Shown here: positions 47,256 to 56,368 of the stretch, one piece after another
How the letters are laid out: each line of letters begins with the position of its first letter
How positions within the stretch are numbered: the first letter of the stretch is position 1
Source of the DNA: Polynucleobacter hallstattensis
GTDB lineage: Bacteria > Pseudomonadota > Gammaproteobacteria > Burkholderiales > Burkholderiaceae
Reading direction: 5' to 3'
Length of the DNA stretch: 64,000 nt
Assembly: GCF_018881835.1 (NCBI RefSeq)
Contig: NZ_JACVPO010000002.1
Coordinates: 186,001-250,000 of the forward strand
Translations under genes and position numbers: made by a program
The notes under the pieces: model-generated
Seen by the model: only the letters and a program-made list of their open reading frames with translations
Database searches by the model: none
Told to the model about the DNA's origin: nothing

Positions 47256-47465
47256 TTATTTGACTGGCGTCACAACAACATCTTTCCCTTGAGTTTGGGA
47301 TTGATTAGGTGTGTTGGAATTTTTACTTCCTCCCATAGAGTTACCCATGGTTTGAAGGTCTTTACCAACGCCTTCCATCGTATTTGCGCAAGCAGAAAGG
47401 ATGATGCCGATGACAGCAACTATCGTCAATTTTTTAATCATTGTGAAAGAAGACCATTTAAACAC
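47256..47465 (-). CDS. entericidin-like small lipoprotein
   Basis: A 69-residue protein with a lipobox ILSAC (Cys at 26), then a polar Asn/Gln/Ser-rich tail with GVGKDLQTMGNSMGG, which resembles EcnA/EcnB entericidins. It would be lipid-anchored in the envelope. GTG at 47465 is taken as start because TTAAGGAG stands six bases before it; the internal ATG at 47441 has no such site. It is embedded between leuC and leuD. Toxin-antidote function is not implied for a lone copy. Confidence 0.8.
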   Translation of the reverse strand: MFKWSSFTMIKKLTIVAVIGIILSACANTMEGVGKDLQTMGNSMGGSKNSNTPNQSQTQGKDVVVTPVK

Positions 47466-47474
47466 TGTTACTCC

Positions 47475-48884
47475 TTAAGAAATCTTACGAACATCAACAA
47501 AATGCCCTTCAATCGCAGCAGCAGCAGCCATCGCTGGGCTCACCAAGTGCGTTCTACCGCCATTACCTTGGCGACCTTCAAAGTTACGATTCGATGTAGA
47601 TGCACAACGCTCACCAGGCTCAAGGCGATCGGCATTCATTGCCAAACACATAGAGCAACCAGGCTCACGCCACTCAAAACCAGCAGCTTTAAAGACACGA
47701 TCTAAGCCTTCGCGCTCAGCCTGGGCTTTTACCAATCCAGAGCCAGGGACTACTAATGCCAGCTTCACATTAGCGGCCACCTTCTTACCAAGACGATCAA
47801 CTACCTTGGCGGCAGCACGAATATCTTCAATACGACTATTGGTACAAGATCCGATAAATACTTTATCTATAGAGATATTGCTTAATGGCGTATTGGGCAC
47901 TAGACCCATATATTCAAGCGCACGCTCCATTGCAGAACGCTTGTTTGCATCACGCTCTTTTTCAGGATCAGGAACGCGCTCACTAATGGCCAACACCATT
48001 TCTGGCGAAGTCCCCCAAGTCACTTGAGGAGCAATTTCTTCTGCACGTAATTCAACTACCGCATCAAACTGTGCCTCTGAATCTGAATGAAGGGAGCGCC
48101 AGTATTGCAAGGCATGACGCAAAGCCTCGCCTTTAGGGGCGTAAGGTCTACCTTGAATATATTCGATCGTGGTTTCATCAACAGCCACAAGTCCAGCACG
48201 AGCACCAGCTTCAATGGCCATATTACAAACAGTCATCCGACCTTCCATGGAGAGGTTGCGAATGGCCTCACCAGCAAACTCAATGGTGTAACCAGTTCCG
48301 CCAGCAGTACCGATCTTACCAATCACGGCAAGGACAATATCTTTCGCAGTAGAACCTGGCTGAAGGCGTCCATCCACTCTAACTAACATGTTCTTGCTTT
48401 TTTTCATTAGCAAAGTTTGGGTGGCTAATACATGCTCAACTTCAGATGTCCCAATACCAAAAGCCAGTGCACCAAAGGCGCCATGCGTACTGGTATGTGA
48501 ATCACCGCAGACCACCGTCATACCCGGCAAGGTTGCACCCTGCTCTGGTCCAATAACGTGAACAATCCCTTGACGGGTATCGTTCATTTTGTATTGCGTA
48601 ATACCAAAGGCGTCGCAATTTTGATCCAGCGTATCTACTTGTAGCTTAGATATAGGGTCAGCGATTCCTTCAGAGCGATCCGTTGTCGGAACATTGTGAT
48701 CTGAAACAGCCAGATTGGCAGAGATACGCCACACTGGACGATTGGCTAGATTAAGTCCTTCAAAAGCCTGAGGGCTGGTTACTTCATGCAATAACTGTCG
48801 ATCTATATAAATCGTGGCCGTGCCATCTTCTTCAGAATAGACGACATGGTCATCCCACAATTTGTCGTAAAGCGTACGTGACAT
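47475..48884 (-). CDS. leuC: 3-isopropylmalate dehydratase large subunit
   Basis: Catalytic aconitase-type subunit of isopropylmalate isomerase in leucine synthesis. The 469-residue protein starts [15 protein letters not shown] and has the [4Fe-4S] ligands in GSCTNSR (near residue 346) and GCSMC (near 407-410). The substrate loop [13 protein letters not shown] is present near 130. It precedes the entericidin-like gene by nine bases and follows gltA by 20. Confidence 0.97.
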   Translation of the reverse strand: MSRTLYDKLWDDHVVYSEEDGTATIYIDRQLLHEVTSPQAFEGLNLANRPVWRISANLAVSDHNVPTTDRSEGIADPISKLQVDTLDQNCDAFGITQYKMNDTRQGIVHVIGPEQGATLPGMTVVCGDSHTSTHGAFGALAFGIGTSEVEHVLATQTLLMKKSKNMLVRVDGRLQPGSTAKDIVLAVIGKIGTAGGTGYTIEFAGEAIRNLSMEGRMTVCNMAIEAGARAGLVAVDETTIEYIQGRPYAPKGEALRHALQYWRSLHSDSEAQFDAVVELRAEEIAPQVTWGTSPEMVLAISERVPDPEKERDANKRSAMERALEYMGLVPNTPLSNISIDKVFIGSCTNSRIEDIRAAAKVVDRLGKKVAANVKLALVVPGSGLVKAQAEREGLDRVFKAAGFEWREPGCSMCLAMNADRLEPGERCASTSNRNFEGRQGNGGRTHLVSPAMAAAAAIEGHFVDVRKIS

Positions 48885-48904
48885 GAATACCCTCGAAAAC
48901 TTTT

Positions 48905-50218
48905 TTATTTACGAACAGAAATGTTGGGAACCTTGCGTGAAGTTTCTCCAACATATAACTGACGTGGACGGCCAATCTTGTACTCAGGATCCGTAATCAT
49001 TTCTTCCCACTGAGCAATCCAACCTACTGTTCTCGCCAATGCAAATACACAAGTAAACATTTCAGTTGGAATACCTAAAGCACGCTGAACGATTCCAGAA
49101 TAAAAGTCGACGTTTGGATAGAGCTTGCGGCTGACAAAATATTCATCTTCCAAAGCAATCTTCTCAAGAGTCATGGCTAGTTTGAATAATGGATCATTCT
49201 CCAAGCCTAGCTCTTTCAATACTTCATAGCAAGTTTCACGCATGAGTTTTGCACGCGGGTCGAAATTTTTGTAAACACGATGACCAAAGCCCATCAAGCG
49301 AACGCTAGAGTTCTTATCTTTGACCTTAGCAATGAACTCGTGAATCTTATCTACGCCACCACTAGCTTGTATTTCATTTAGCATCTCTAAGCAAGCTTCG
49401 TTTGCACCACCGTGTGCTGGGCCCCAAAGGCAAGCAATACCAGCAGAGATAGCAGCAAATGGATTAGTGCCAGAGGAGCCACACAAACGTACCGTTGAGG
49501 TAGAAGCATTTTGCTCATGGTCAGCATGCAGGATAAAGATGCGGTCCAAAGCGCGTACCAATACTGGATTCACTTTGTACTCTTCGCAGGGTGTTGCGAA
49601 CATCATGCGCATAAAGTTGGCCGTGTAAGACAAAGAGTTATCTGGATAGATAAATGGCTGCCCTACAGAGTATTTATAGGACATTGCAACCAAGGTTGGC
49701 ATCTTGGCAATCAGACGAATCTGCGCAATTTCGCGCGCCTTAGGCTGACTGTAATCAATTGCGTCATGGTAGAAAGCTGCCATCGCACCAACTAAGCCAG
49801 TTAATACAGACATTGGGTGCGCATCGCGACGGAAACCGCGCAAGAAGAATTGCATTTGTTCATGAACCATTGTGTGGTGCATGACCAAATTCTCGAAATC
49901 TTTTTTCTCGGTAGCATTGGGTAACTCACCGTTGATCAAAAGATAACAAACTTCCAAGAAATCACAGTTATGCGCAAGATCTTCAATTGGGTAACCACGA
50001 TAGAGCAACTCACCTTTATCGCCATCAATGTAAGTGATTTTGCTATTACAAGAAGCGGTAGATAAAAAACCTGAGTCGTAAGTGAACTTGCCGGTTTGAC
50101 CGTAAAGTTTACGAATATCAATTACATCGGGACCAACGGTGCCTTTATAAATTGGCAAGTCGATATCTGGTGTGCCGTCCGAAAACGATAATTTTGCCTT
50201 GATGTCCGATTCAATCAT
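48905..50218 (-). CDS. gltA: citrate synthase
   Basis: Condenses oxaloacetate and acetyl-CoA. The 437-residue type II (hexameric, NADH-sensitive) form shows the N-terminal small domain ([19 protein letters not shown]-like pieces [11 protein letters not shown]), the catalytic His of [10 protein letters not shown], and [14 protein letters not shown] with its His and Asp region. An AAGGA site precedes the ATG. It is 82 bases after sdhE and likely part of the sdh-gltA unit. Confidence 0.97.
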   Translation of the reverse strand: MIESDIKAKLSFSDGTPDIDLPIYKGTVGPDVIDIRKLYGQTGKFTYDSGFLSTASCNSKITYIDGDKGELLYRGYPIEDLAHNCDFLEVCYLLINGELPNATEKKDFENLVMHHTMVHEQMQFFLRGFRRDAHPMSVLTGLVGAMAAFYHDAIDYSQPKAREIAQIRLIAKMPTLVAMSYKYSVGQPFIYPDNSLSYTANFMRMMFATPCEEYKVNPVLVRALDRIFILHADHEQNASTSTVRLCGSSGTNPFAAISAGIACLWGPAHGGANEACLEMLNEIQASGGVDKIHEFIAKVKDKNSSVRLMGFGHRVYKNFDPRAKLMRETCYEVLKELGLENDPLFKLAMTLEKIALEDEYFVSRKLYPNVDFYSGIVQRALGIPTEMFTCVFALARTVGWIAQWEEMITDPEYKIGRPRQLYVGETSRKVPNISVRK

Positions 50219-50300
50219 TTCTAATCCTTAGTCATTCAAATTGATGATTACTGCATTGTGTGATCACGCATCTAAACTACAACTGCAACACCATGCTGAA

Positions 50301-50570
50301 TTATTTCTGTCTCAGCTTTTGTAATACCGCCTTAAAAGAGTCTTCTTGAGACTCTTTTTCCAATCCCACCACAGAATCCCTGCGACCAATTAAAATGTCC
50401 ATCAAGTCATTGTCTTCCAGAGCAAATAACTGGCTCAATACTTTTCCATCTTCTGCGCTTATTTGAGAGCCATAGCGCTCAAAAAAACGCTGCAGAATCA
50501 GATCGTTTTCAAGCAAACCCCTGCGGGCATCACTCTTTAAACGATATAACTCTGCATTACTGAGGGTCAT
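50301..50570 (-). CDS. sdhE: succinate dehydrogenase assembly factor SdhE
   Basis: An 89-residue all-helical protein (DUF339) that promotes covalent attachment of FAD to SdhA. The defining RGxxE motif is seen as ARRGLLENDL (15-24), followed by FFERYG. It overlaps sdhB by four bases (start inside the sdhB end), so it is translationally coupled to it. Confidence 0.95.
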   Translation of the reverse strand: MTLSNAELYRLKSDARRGLLENDLILQRFFERYGSQISAEDGKVLSQLFALEDNDLMDILIGRRDSVVGLEKESQEDSFKAVLQKLRQK

Positions 50571-51271
50571 ACAGCCCTACGTACCATCAATTCCTTGATC
50601 TTTCCAATTGCCTTGGTCGGATTGAGATGCTTAGGACAAACGTCCACGCAGTTCATGATGGTATGGCAGCGGAATAAACGGTATGGGTCTTCCAAGTTGT
50701 CTAAGCGCTGTGCTGTATCTTCATCTCGGCTGTCTGCAATAAATCGATATGCCTGAAGCAAACCAGCAGGACCGACAAACTTATCTGGATTCCACCAGAA
50801 AGATGGGCATGAAGTTGAGCAGGAGGCACACAAGATGCACTCATATAAACCATTCAACTCTTCACGCTCTTCAGGACTCTGGAGACGCTCTTTCTCTGGG
50901 AATGGATTGTCATTAACCAAGTAAGGTTTGATAGAAAGATATTGCTTAAAGAACAAAGTCATATCCACAATCAAATCACGCACCACTGGTAAACCAGGCA
51001 ATGGGCGCAAGGTAATGACTTTAGGCAGGGTCAACATATTGGTTAAGCAAGCCAATCCGTTCTTGCCATTAATGTTCATAGCATCTGAGCCACAAACACC
51101 TTCACGACATGAGCGGCGATAGGAGATACTTTCATCTTGTTTCTTTAAAGAAATCAAGGCATCCAGTAACATACGTTCACCAGTTAACTCGAGCTCATAG
51201 CGCTCCATGCGTGGAGCAGCATCGACATCTGGATCGTAGCGGTAAATTTCAAATACACGAATATCACTCAT
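50567..51271 (-). CDS. sdhB: succinate dehydrogenase iron-sulfur subunit
   Basis: Carries electrons from SdhA to quinone in complex II. The 234-residue protein has [2Fe-2S] ligands Cys55, Cys60, Asp63 and Cys75 (the Asp is as in E. coli), [4Fe-4S] ligands Cys145, Cys148, Cys151 and Cys212, and [3Fe-4S] ligands Cys155, Cys202 and Cys208. It follows sdhA by 17 bases. Confidence 0.98.
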   Translation of the reverse strand: MSDIRVFEIYRYDPDVDAAPRMERYELELTGERMLLDALISLKKQDESISYRRSCREGVCGSDAMNINGKNGLACLTNMLTLPKVITLRPLPGLPVVRDLIVDMTLFFKQYLSIKPYLVNDNPFPEKERLQSPEEREELNGLYECILCASCSTSCPSFWWNPDKFVGPAGLLQAYRFIADSRDEDTAQRLDNLEDPYRLFRCHTIMNCVDVCPKHLNPTKAIGKIKELMVRRAV

Positions 51272-51288
51272 TTTTAATTTCTCTTCGC

Positions 51289-53067
51289 TTAGAAAGTACG
51301 TTCTTTAGGAGGGAAAGACTCAACAGTCAATGGCTTGAGGACAACCGGCTTATAGTCAAGTTGGTTACCTTTGCTATACCAAAGTGTGTGCTTCATCCAG
51401 TTGTCATCATCACGATGTTGATGATCATCATGTGAATGCGCACCACGACTTTCTTTACGGGCAGCCGCTGAAATCATAGTCGCGTTTGCAGCTTCAATTA
51501 AGTTCGCAACTTCTAAGGCTTCAATACGCGCCGTATTGAAAATTTCAGACTTGTCTTTTAACCATAAGTGTTTAGCGCGCTCTGTCAACTTCGCCATTTG
51601 ACGAACACCCTCGTCCATCAACTCTTGATTGCGGAACACGCCAGCGTATTTCTGCATAGTCTTGCGAATATCGTTTGCAACATCTTGCGCATACTCACCA
51701 GAAGTAGATTCGTCAAGAGCGGCAATACGAGCCAGAGTTTGTTCACCAGCATTTGCAGGCAATGGTTTGAATTCGCGATTCTTTAGATCCATTGCAACAA
51801 TATGGTTACCTGCAGCACGACCGAATACCAATAGGTCAAGCAATGAGTTCGTGCCCAAACGGTTTGCACCGTGCACAGATACGCAAGAGCACTCACCAAT
51901 TGCATACAGGCCATTAACAATGTCGTTATGTTTGCCATTACCTGGTACCACTACTTGTCCGTTGATATTGGTAGGAATGCCGCCCATCTGATAGTGGATG
52001 GTTGGTACCACTGGAATAGGCTCTTTGGTCACATCAACGTTAGCAAAGTTAATACCGATTTCATAAACCGAAGGTAAACGCTTCATGATGGTCTCGGCAC
52101 CAATGTGCGTTAAGTCAAGAACTACATAATCGCCATTTGGGCCACAACCGCGCCCTTCTTTGATTTCCTGATCCATACAGCGTGACACGAAATCGCGTGG
52201 CGCTAAGTCTTTATAAGTTGGAGCATAACGCTCCATAAAACGCTCGCCATCCTTATTACGCAAGATACCGCCTTCACCACGACAACCTTCAGTCAACAAC
52301 ACACCAGCACCAGCTACGCCAGTTGGGTGGAATTGCCAGAACTCCATGTCTTCTAATGGAATGCCTGCGCGTGCTGCAAGACCCATACCGTCACCAGTAT
52401 TAATAAATGCGTTTGTCGATGCATCCCAAATACGACCAGCACCGCCAGTAGCCATCATGACCACTTTGGTTTCTAAAATATAAACTTGGCCTGTTTCCAT
52501 TTCGAGCGCAGTAACCCCAACGACATCACCAGCGTCATCACGAATGAGATCCAGAGCTAACCACTCAACGAAGAAGTTTGTTTTTGCGCGAACATTTCGT
52601 TGGTACAAGGTGTGCAACATGGCATGGCCAGTACGATCAGCTGCAGCGCAAGCACGTTGCACAGGCTTCTCACCATAATTGGCTGTATGTCCACCAAAAG
52701 GACGCTGATAAATTGTGCCGTCTGGATTGCGATCAAAAGGCATGCCGAAGTGCTCAAGCTCATAAACAACTTTTGGAGCTTCGCGGCACATAAACTCGAT
52801 CACGTCTTGGTCACCCAACCAATCCGAACCTTTGATCGTGTCGTAAAAATGATAGTGCCAGTTATCTTCACTCATGTTACCGAGCGATGCACCGATACCG
52901 CCTTGAGCAGCAACCGTGTGTGAACGTGTTGGGAAAACCTTAGTTAATACCGCAACATTTAGGCCGGCCTCTGCTAACTGCAAAGAAGCACGCATGCCCG
53001 AACCACCTGCACCGATAATTACCGCGTCGAAGCGACGGCGTGGTAACACTTTTTTAATCGCGGTCAT
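51289..53067 (-). CDS. sdhA: succinate dehydrogenase flavoprotein subunit
   Basis: FAD subunit of complex II that oxidises succinate to fumarate. The 592-residue protein has GAGGSGMRASL near 17-27, the covalent-FAD His in RSHTVAAQGG, and HGANRLGTNSLLDLLVFGR. The substrate base region is RGEGGILRN. ATG 53067 is four bases after sdhD and gives the standard N-terminus; the frame stays open to 53115 inside sdhD. A His/Asp-rich stretch stands near the C-terminus. Confidence 0.97.
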   Translation of the reverse strand: MTAIKKVLPRRRFDAVIIGAGGSGMRASLQLAEAGLNVAVLTKVFPTRSHTVAAQGGIGASLGNMSEDNWHYHFYDTIKGSDWLGDQDVIEFMCREAPKVVYELEHFGMPFDRNPDGTIYQRPFGGHTANYGEKPVQRACAAADRTGHAMLHTLYQRNVRAKTNFFVEWLALDLIRDDAGDVVGVTALEMETGQVYILETKVVMMATGGAGRIWDASTNAFINTGDGMGLAARAGIPLEDMEFWQFHPTGVAGAGVLLTEGCRGEGGILRNKDGERFMERYAPTYKDLAPRDFVSRCMDQEIKEGRGCGPNGDYVVLDLTHIGAETIMKRLPSVYEIGINFANVDVTKEPIPVVPTIHYQMGGIPTNINGQVVVPGNGKHNDIVNGLYAIGECSCVSVHGANRLGTNSLLDLLVFGRAAGNHIVAMDLKNREFKPLPANAGEQTLARIAALDESTSGEYAQDVANDIRKTMQKYAGVFRNQELMDEGVRQMAKLTERAKHLWLKDKSEIFNTARIEALEVANLIEAANATMISAAARKESRGAHSHDDHQHRDDDNWMKHTLWYSKGNQLDYKPVVLKPLTVESFPPKERTF

Positions 53068-53071
53068 TGAA

Positions 53072-53437
53072 TTACACTTTCCACAAAATTTGTACGGCAT
53101 AGGCCGCACAGGCAACTAGATATAAAACAGTTAACACTTGGAGTGTTAAACGAATGCTGACAGGCTTGATGTAGTCCATCCAAATATCACGAATACCAAT
53201 CCAAGCGTGATAGAACAGGCTGATGAAAAACAACAGCGTCAGGAGCTTCATGAACTGGTTACTAAATAAAGCAGCCCAACCCTCATAAGTTGCGCTACCA
53301 GTGATGCAGTAGTCCACCAAAAAAACAATCGTAAAAACCACCATCACGATCGCTGTAGCACGCTGAATGATCCACTCTTTGAGGCCGTAGTGGGCCCCAA
53401 CAACTAAGCGCTTAGGTCCAATTTGATAAATAGGCAT
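53072..53437 (-). CDS. sdhD: succinate dehydrogenase membrane anchor subunit
   Basis: A 121-residue inner-membrane protein with three helices that, with SdhC, holds haem b and the quinone site. Seen are GLKEWIIQRATAI at the N-terminus, and HAWIGIRDIWMDYIKP with the haem His and the quinone-site Tyr. It lies 24 bases after sdhC and four before sdhA. Confidence 0.95.
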   Translation of the reverse strand: MPIYQIGPKRLVVGAHYGLKEWIIQRATAIVMVVFTIVFLVDYCITGSATYEGWAALFSNQFMKLLTLLFFISLFYHAWIGIRDIWMDYIKPVSIRLTLQVLTVLYLVACAAYAVQILWKV

Positions 53438-53461
53438 TCGATTTCCTTAATGAATAAGTGC

Positions 53462-53881
53462 TTAATACAAGCCAAAAAGTTTGAGGCCAACAATCGCAGT
53501 TAGAGCAAGACCTAAGAAAAACACAAAGATCGCAGAGCGATTGGCATCAGCCTTTTCAACGCCAATTTCCAAATCCAACAAGAGATAGCGGATTCCAGCA
53601 CAGAAATGGTGCAAAAAGGACCAAATTAATCCAAGAAGTATGATTTTTACAAGCGGATGACCGGTAATTGCCTGAAAGGTTTGATAGCTCATCTCAGAAG
53701 CCAGGCTTTGATCTAAGAGATAAAGCAAGAACGGCAACATCAAGAACAGTGCCGCTCCGCTGATTCGGTGAAGAATAGAAACTTTTCCAGCCCAAGGAAG
53801 GCGGTACTTGATTAACTGAGCAAGACCAATATTTCGGTAAACCGGTCTATCTTTTTTTACATTTTGCTGTGTGTCAACCAT
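53462..53881 (-). CDS. sdhC: succinate dehydrogenase cytochrome b556 subunit
   Basis: A 139-residue three-helix membrane subunit of complex II. It has the RPVYRNIGLAQLIKYRLP start, SILHRISGAALFLM with Ser and Arg of the quinone site, and HHFCAGIRYLLLD with the haem His. It is the first gene of the sdhCDAB-sdhE run. ATG 53881 is chosen over the TTG at 53893. The 141 bases upstream, to the GntR gene end, contain a perfect TGTTGCAACA palindrome (53926-53935). Confidence 0.95.
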   Translation of the reverse strand: MVDTQQNVKKDRPVYRNIGLAQLIKYRLPWAGKVSILHRISGAALFLMLPFLLYLLDQSLASEMSYQTFQAITGHPLVKIILLGLIWSFLHHFCAGIRYLLLDLEIGVEKADANRSAIFVFFLGLALTAIVGLKLFGLY

Positions 53882-54022
53882 GGGTAATCTCAATCTTTCG
53901 GTGGAGGTTTAGTGTGGTTTTGTTGTGTTGCAACATATTCTATTAGAAACCTAAGGATGGTGGGGACTTTTTAGCGTTTAAAGGTGTTAAAAACTGGTTT
54001 TTACTGATTTTGAGTGTACTAC

Positions 54023-54760
54023 CTAGTTCAATTTATTGTCGTAATGCTGCCCATTAGTGTCATATCTTGCGTGTCGAATTTCTACTGGTTTATTCCCGTA
54101 GGTGAAAGCCACACGTTCAACAGAAAGTAAGGCCGTACCCTCTGAAACTTGTAGGTGTTTGGCAAGTTCTGAGCCAGCTAGGACGGCCTTGATTTTTTCC
54201 TCAGCACGAACCATATGGGTGGCATATTCACACTCATAAAAGGCATACATTGGGCCCGGCCAAGCATTGAGCATCTCTAGATTTAAGCCTTTAAAGCGGG
54301 CCTCTGGCAGCCATATTTCTTCAAAAACGATTGGTCGACCTCCAGAACTTTGCACTCGGTCGATCCGAATAATCGAATCACCTGGCTTTAACTTCAGCAA
54401 CTGAGCAATATGGGGATCTGATTGGATGTTCTCGCAGGCTAAAAACTGGTTTTTCAGGTGTAACTTCTCACCAGAATCAGGCTCTAAACGCAAAAAACGA
54501 TATTGAAAGTCTTCCTCTTGATGGGTTGCTACAAAGGTGCCCTTACCTTGACGGCGTATTAGCAAGTTTTGGGCAGCTAACTCATCAATAGCCTTGCGCA
54601 CAGTCCCCTGACTCACTGCATAGCGCGCTGCAAGCTCCATCTCGCTGGGGATTGCATCACCAGGTAACCATTCTGAGGCCTGCAAACTCGCCAGAATCAT
54701 GGCTTTAATTTGCTCATAGAGTGGGCTAAACGAGGCAATTGGTTCGGATATAAGGGACAA
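54023..54760 (-). CDS. GntR/HutC-family transcription regulator
   Basis: A 245-residue regulator with a winged helix (about 13-78, SEMELAARYAVSQGTVRKAIDEL core) and a UTRA ligand domain (about 95-238) that would sense a small carboxylate or sugar-like molecule. It stands before sdhC in the same direction and divergent from mdh, so it probably controls the TCA genes. TTG is used as start, supported by TGGAG five bases before it. A 20-bp palindrome in the mdh intergenic region is the likely operator. Confidence 0.9.
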   Translation of the reverse strand: MSLISEPIASFSPLYEQIKAMILASLQASEWLPGDAIPSEMELAARYAVSQGTVRKAIDELAAQNLLIRRQGKGTFVATHQEEDFQYRFLRLEPDSGEKLHLKNQFLACENIQSDPHIAQLLKLKPGDSIIRIDRVQSSGGRPIVFEEIWLPEARFKGLNLEMLNAWPGPMYAFYECEYATHMVRAEEKIKAVLAGSELAKHLQVSEGTALLSVERVAFTYGNKPVEIRHARYDTNGQHYDNKLN

Positions 54761-54805
54761 ATTAGCTCCAGTACAACTGATGTTGGATAAAATTGAGGCT
54801 TATCT

Positions 54806-54825
54806 CATATCTTATATAAGACATG
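54806..54825. promoter_or_regulatory. 20-bp palindrome, candidate GntR operator
   Basis: CATATCTTATATAAGACATG is palindromic except for one base pair: a perfect 12-bp core TCTTATATAAGA (54810-54821) flanked by CAT and ATG. It lies 45 bases before the GntR gene and directly before the -35 of the mdh promoter. GntR-family sites often centre on a TATA core in such dyads. Binding by the neighbouring regulator is inferred from position. Confidence 0.65.
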
Positions 54826-54826
54826 A

Positions 54827-54856
54827 TTGACAGTGTAAATGGAAAGTCCATACACT
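54827..54856 (+). promoter_or_regulatory. candidate sigma-70 promoter of mdh
   Basis: TTGACA (54827-54832), a perfect -35, is followed after 18 bases by TACACT (54851-54856) as -10. The predicted start lies near 54863, leaving a leader of about 45 bases with GGAG nine bases before the mdh ATG. The palindrome immediately upstream abuts the -35 box, a place from which a bound regulator could affect polymerase. Confidence 0.6.
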
Positions 54857-54908
54857 TGAATGGATAATAGAAAAAATAGTTAATTAACCTCAACTGGAGT
54901 TATTAGTA

Positions 54909-55898
54909 ATGGCAAAAGCCCCAATGCGTGTTGCAGTCACCGGTGCAGCCGGTCAAATCGGATATTCCCTCCTCTTTCGTATCGCTAATGGCGATTTATT
55001 GGGCAAAGATCAGCCAGTAATCCTTCAATTACTAGAAATTCCAGACGAAAAAGCTCAAAAAGCTCTAGCCGGCGTAATGATGGAGCTCGAAGACTGTGCT
55101 TTCCCCCTATTGGCAGGTATGACAGCCCACTCCGATCCAATGACAGCGTTCAAAGATATCGATGTTGCTTTATTGGTTGGCGCACGTCCACGTGGCCCAG
55201 GCATGGAGCGCAAAGATTTACTCTCAGCCAACGCGCAGATTTTCACAGCGCAAGGCAAGGCATTAAACGCCGTAGCCAAGAAAACAGTCAAAGTATTAGT
55301 AGTTGGCAATCCAGCAAATACGAACGCCTATATCGCCATGAAATCAGCCCCAGATATTCCTGCGAAGAATTTCACAGCAATGCTCCGCCTAGATCACAAC
55401 CGCGCGCTCTCACAATTGGCTAACAAGTTAAACAAGCCTGTTGCTGATATTGAGAAACTCGTTGTATGGGGTAACCATAGCCCTACCATGTACCCAGACT
55501 ATCGCTTTGCGACCATCAATGGTAAGTCTGTAAAAGACAGCATCAACGATGCAGCATGGAATAAAGATACTTTCATTCCAACAGTGGGTAAACGTGGCGC
55601 CGCCATTATTGAAGCGCGTGGCCTGTCTTCTGCAGCATCTGCAGCTAATGCCGCAATTGATCATGTGCGCGATTGGGTTCTCGGCACAAATGGTAAGTGG
55701 GTCACTATGGGTATTCCATCTAAAGGCGAATACGGTATTCCTGCTGAAGTAATCTACGGCTATCCAGTAGTTTGCGAGAATGGCGAATACAAGATGGTTG
55801 AAGGTTTAGAAATTGATGAGTTCTCTCGCGAACGCATGAATCACACGCTCAACGAATTGCTCGAAGAGCAAGCTGGCGTTAAGCATCTTCTCTCTTAA
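54909..55898 (+). CDS. mdh: malate dehydrogenase
   Basis: NAD-dependent oxidation of malate to oxaloacetate. The 329-residue protein has the dinucleotide motif GAAGQIG (12-18), the substrate loop [13 protein letters not shown], and the catalytic Asp (LRLDHNRA) and His190 ([11 protein letters not shown]). It is the MDH-2 type close to cytosolic enzymes and is separate from E. coli-type Mdh. It is divergent from the GntR-sdh-gltA run. Confidence 0.97.
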   Translation: MAKAPMRVAVTGAAGQIGYSLLFRIANGDLLGKDQPVILQLLEIPDEKAQKALAGVMMELEDCAFPLLAGMTAHSDPMTAFKDIDVALLVGARPRGPGMERKDLLSANAQIFTAQGKALNAVAKKTVKVLVVGNPANTNAYIAMKSAPDIPAKNFTAMLRLDHNRALSQLANKLNKPVADIEKLVVWGNHSPTMYPDYRFATINGKSVKDSINDAAWNKDTFIPTVGKRGAAIIEARGLSSAASAANAAIDHVRDWVLGTNGKWVTMGIPSKGEYGIPAEVIYGYPVVCENGEYKMVEGLEIDEFSRERMNHTLNELLEEQAGVKHLLS

Positions 55899-55910
55899 GG
55901 ATTTATGCAC

Positions 55911-56285
55911 ATGAAGCAAACCCTTCTAATCGCTAGCTTAGTTGTAGCCGCCCTTTTAGGATCCGCCCCAGCTGCCGCTAGCGAGGAAGTATCCACTTGG
56001 ACTTGTAGCGAAAGTAAGCAATTCAAAACTTCCGGAACAACTGAAACGGTTCGCCTCACTTGGGAATCGAAGACGTTTGACTTGAAACGCGAAAATTCTT
56101 TACCAGGAAGCTTGCGTTATAAAAATACCAATACCGGACACGATCTTGTGGTGCTGGGTAACAAGGCAATGCTATTCAATATTAAGTCTGGAACTCGCCT
56201 GGCTGATTTCTGCCAAACAGCAGAAATGAAAACTGGCAAGCTCCCGCACCTGTTTGCGAATTCAGAGCCCTTTGTTCAGAACTAG
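55911..56285 (+). CDS. exported small protein, MliC-like (putative lysozyme inhibitor fold)
   Basis: A 124-residue protein with a Sec signal peptide (about 1-22, ending AAAS). The mature part begins EEVSTWTC and ends its fold with LADFC; between these lie RLTWESKTFDLKR, a PGSLRYKN turn and VVLGNKAMLFN, which resemble the MliC (lysozyme inhibitor) pattern of two cysteines bracketing a small barrel with a SxSGxRY turn. The match is partial. ATG 55911 fits the AAGGA site better than ATG 55905. It follows mdh by 12 bases. Confidence 0.6.
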   Translation: MKQTLLIASLVVAALLGSAPAAASEEVSTWTCSESKQFKTSGTTETVRLTWESKTFDLKRENSLPGSLRYKNTNTGHDLVVLGNKAMLFNIKSGTRLADFCQTAEMKTGKLPHLFANSEPFVQN

Positions 56286-56302
56286 AAGTAGTGCTTCATA
56301 GT

Positions 56303-56331
56303 AAAAAAGCCGAGACATTCTCGGCTTTTTT
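56303..56331. terminator. bidirectional intrinsic terminator
   Basis: A 13-bp stem, AAAAAAGCCGAGA (56303-56315) with TCTCGGCTTTTTT (56319-56331), has a 3-base CAT loop. A run on one side and T run on the other suit both strands: it ends the mdh unit and also lies just beyond the stop of the convergent DUF2863 gene. Confidence 0.9.
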
Positions 56332-56368
56332 ATTAACATCTTTCAGTTTTAAAACTGACTGAATTGGT

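Noticed and set aside
47780-48400. Open frames on the strand opposite leuC and other large genes
   Set aside because: They are shadows of well-supported genes, without ribosome-binding sites or family motifs.
51289-53115. Longer sdhA start at 53115
   Set aside because: It would overlap sdhD by 44 bases and adds residues absent from the family; ATG 53067 fits.
53926-53935. Perfect palindrome TGTTGCAACA upstream of sdhC
   Set aside because: Only 10 bp, with no second copy seen near mdh and no relation to the stronger GntR-type palindrome; noted in the sdhC entry only.
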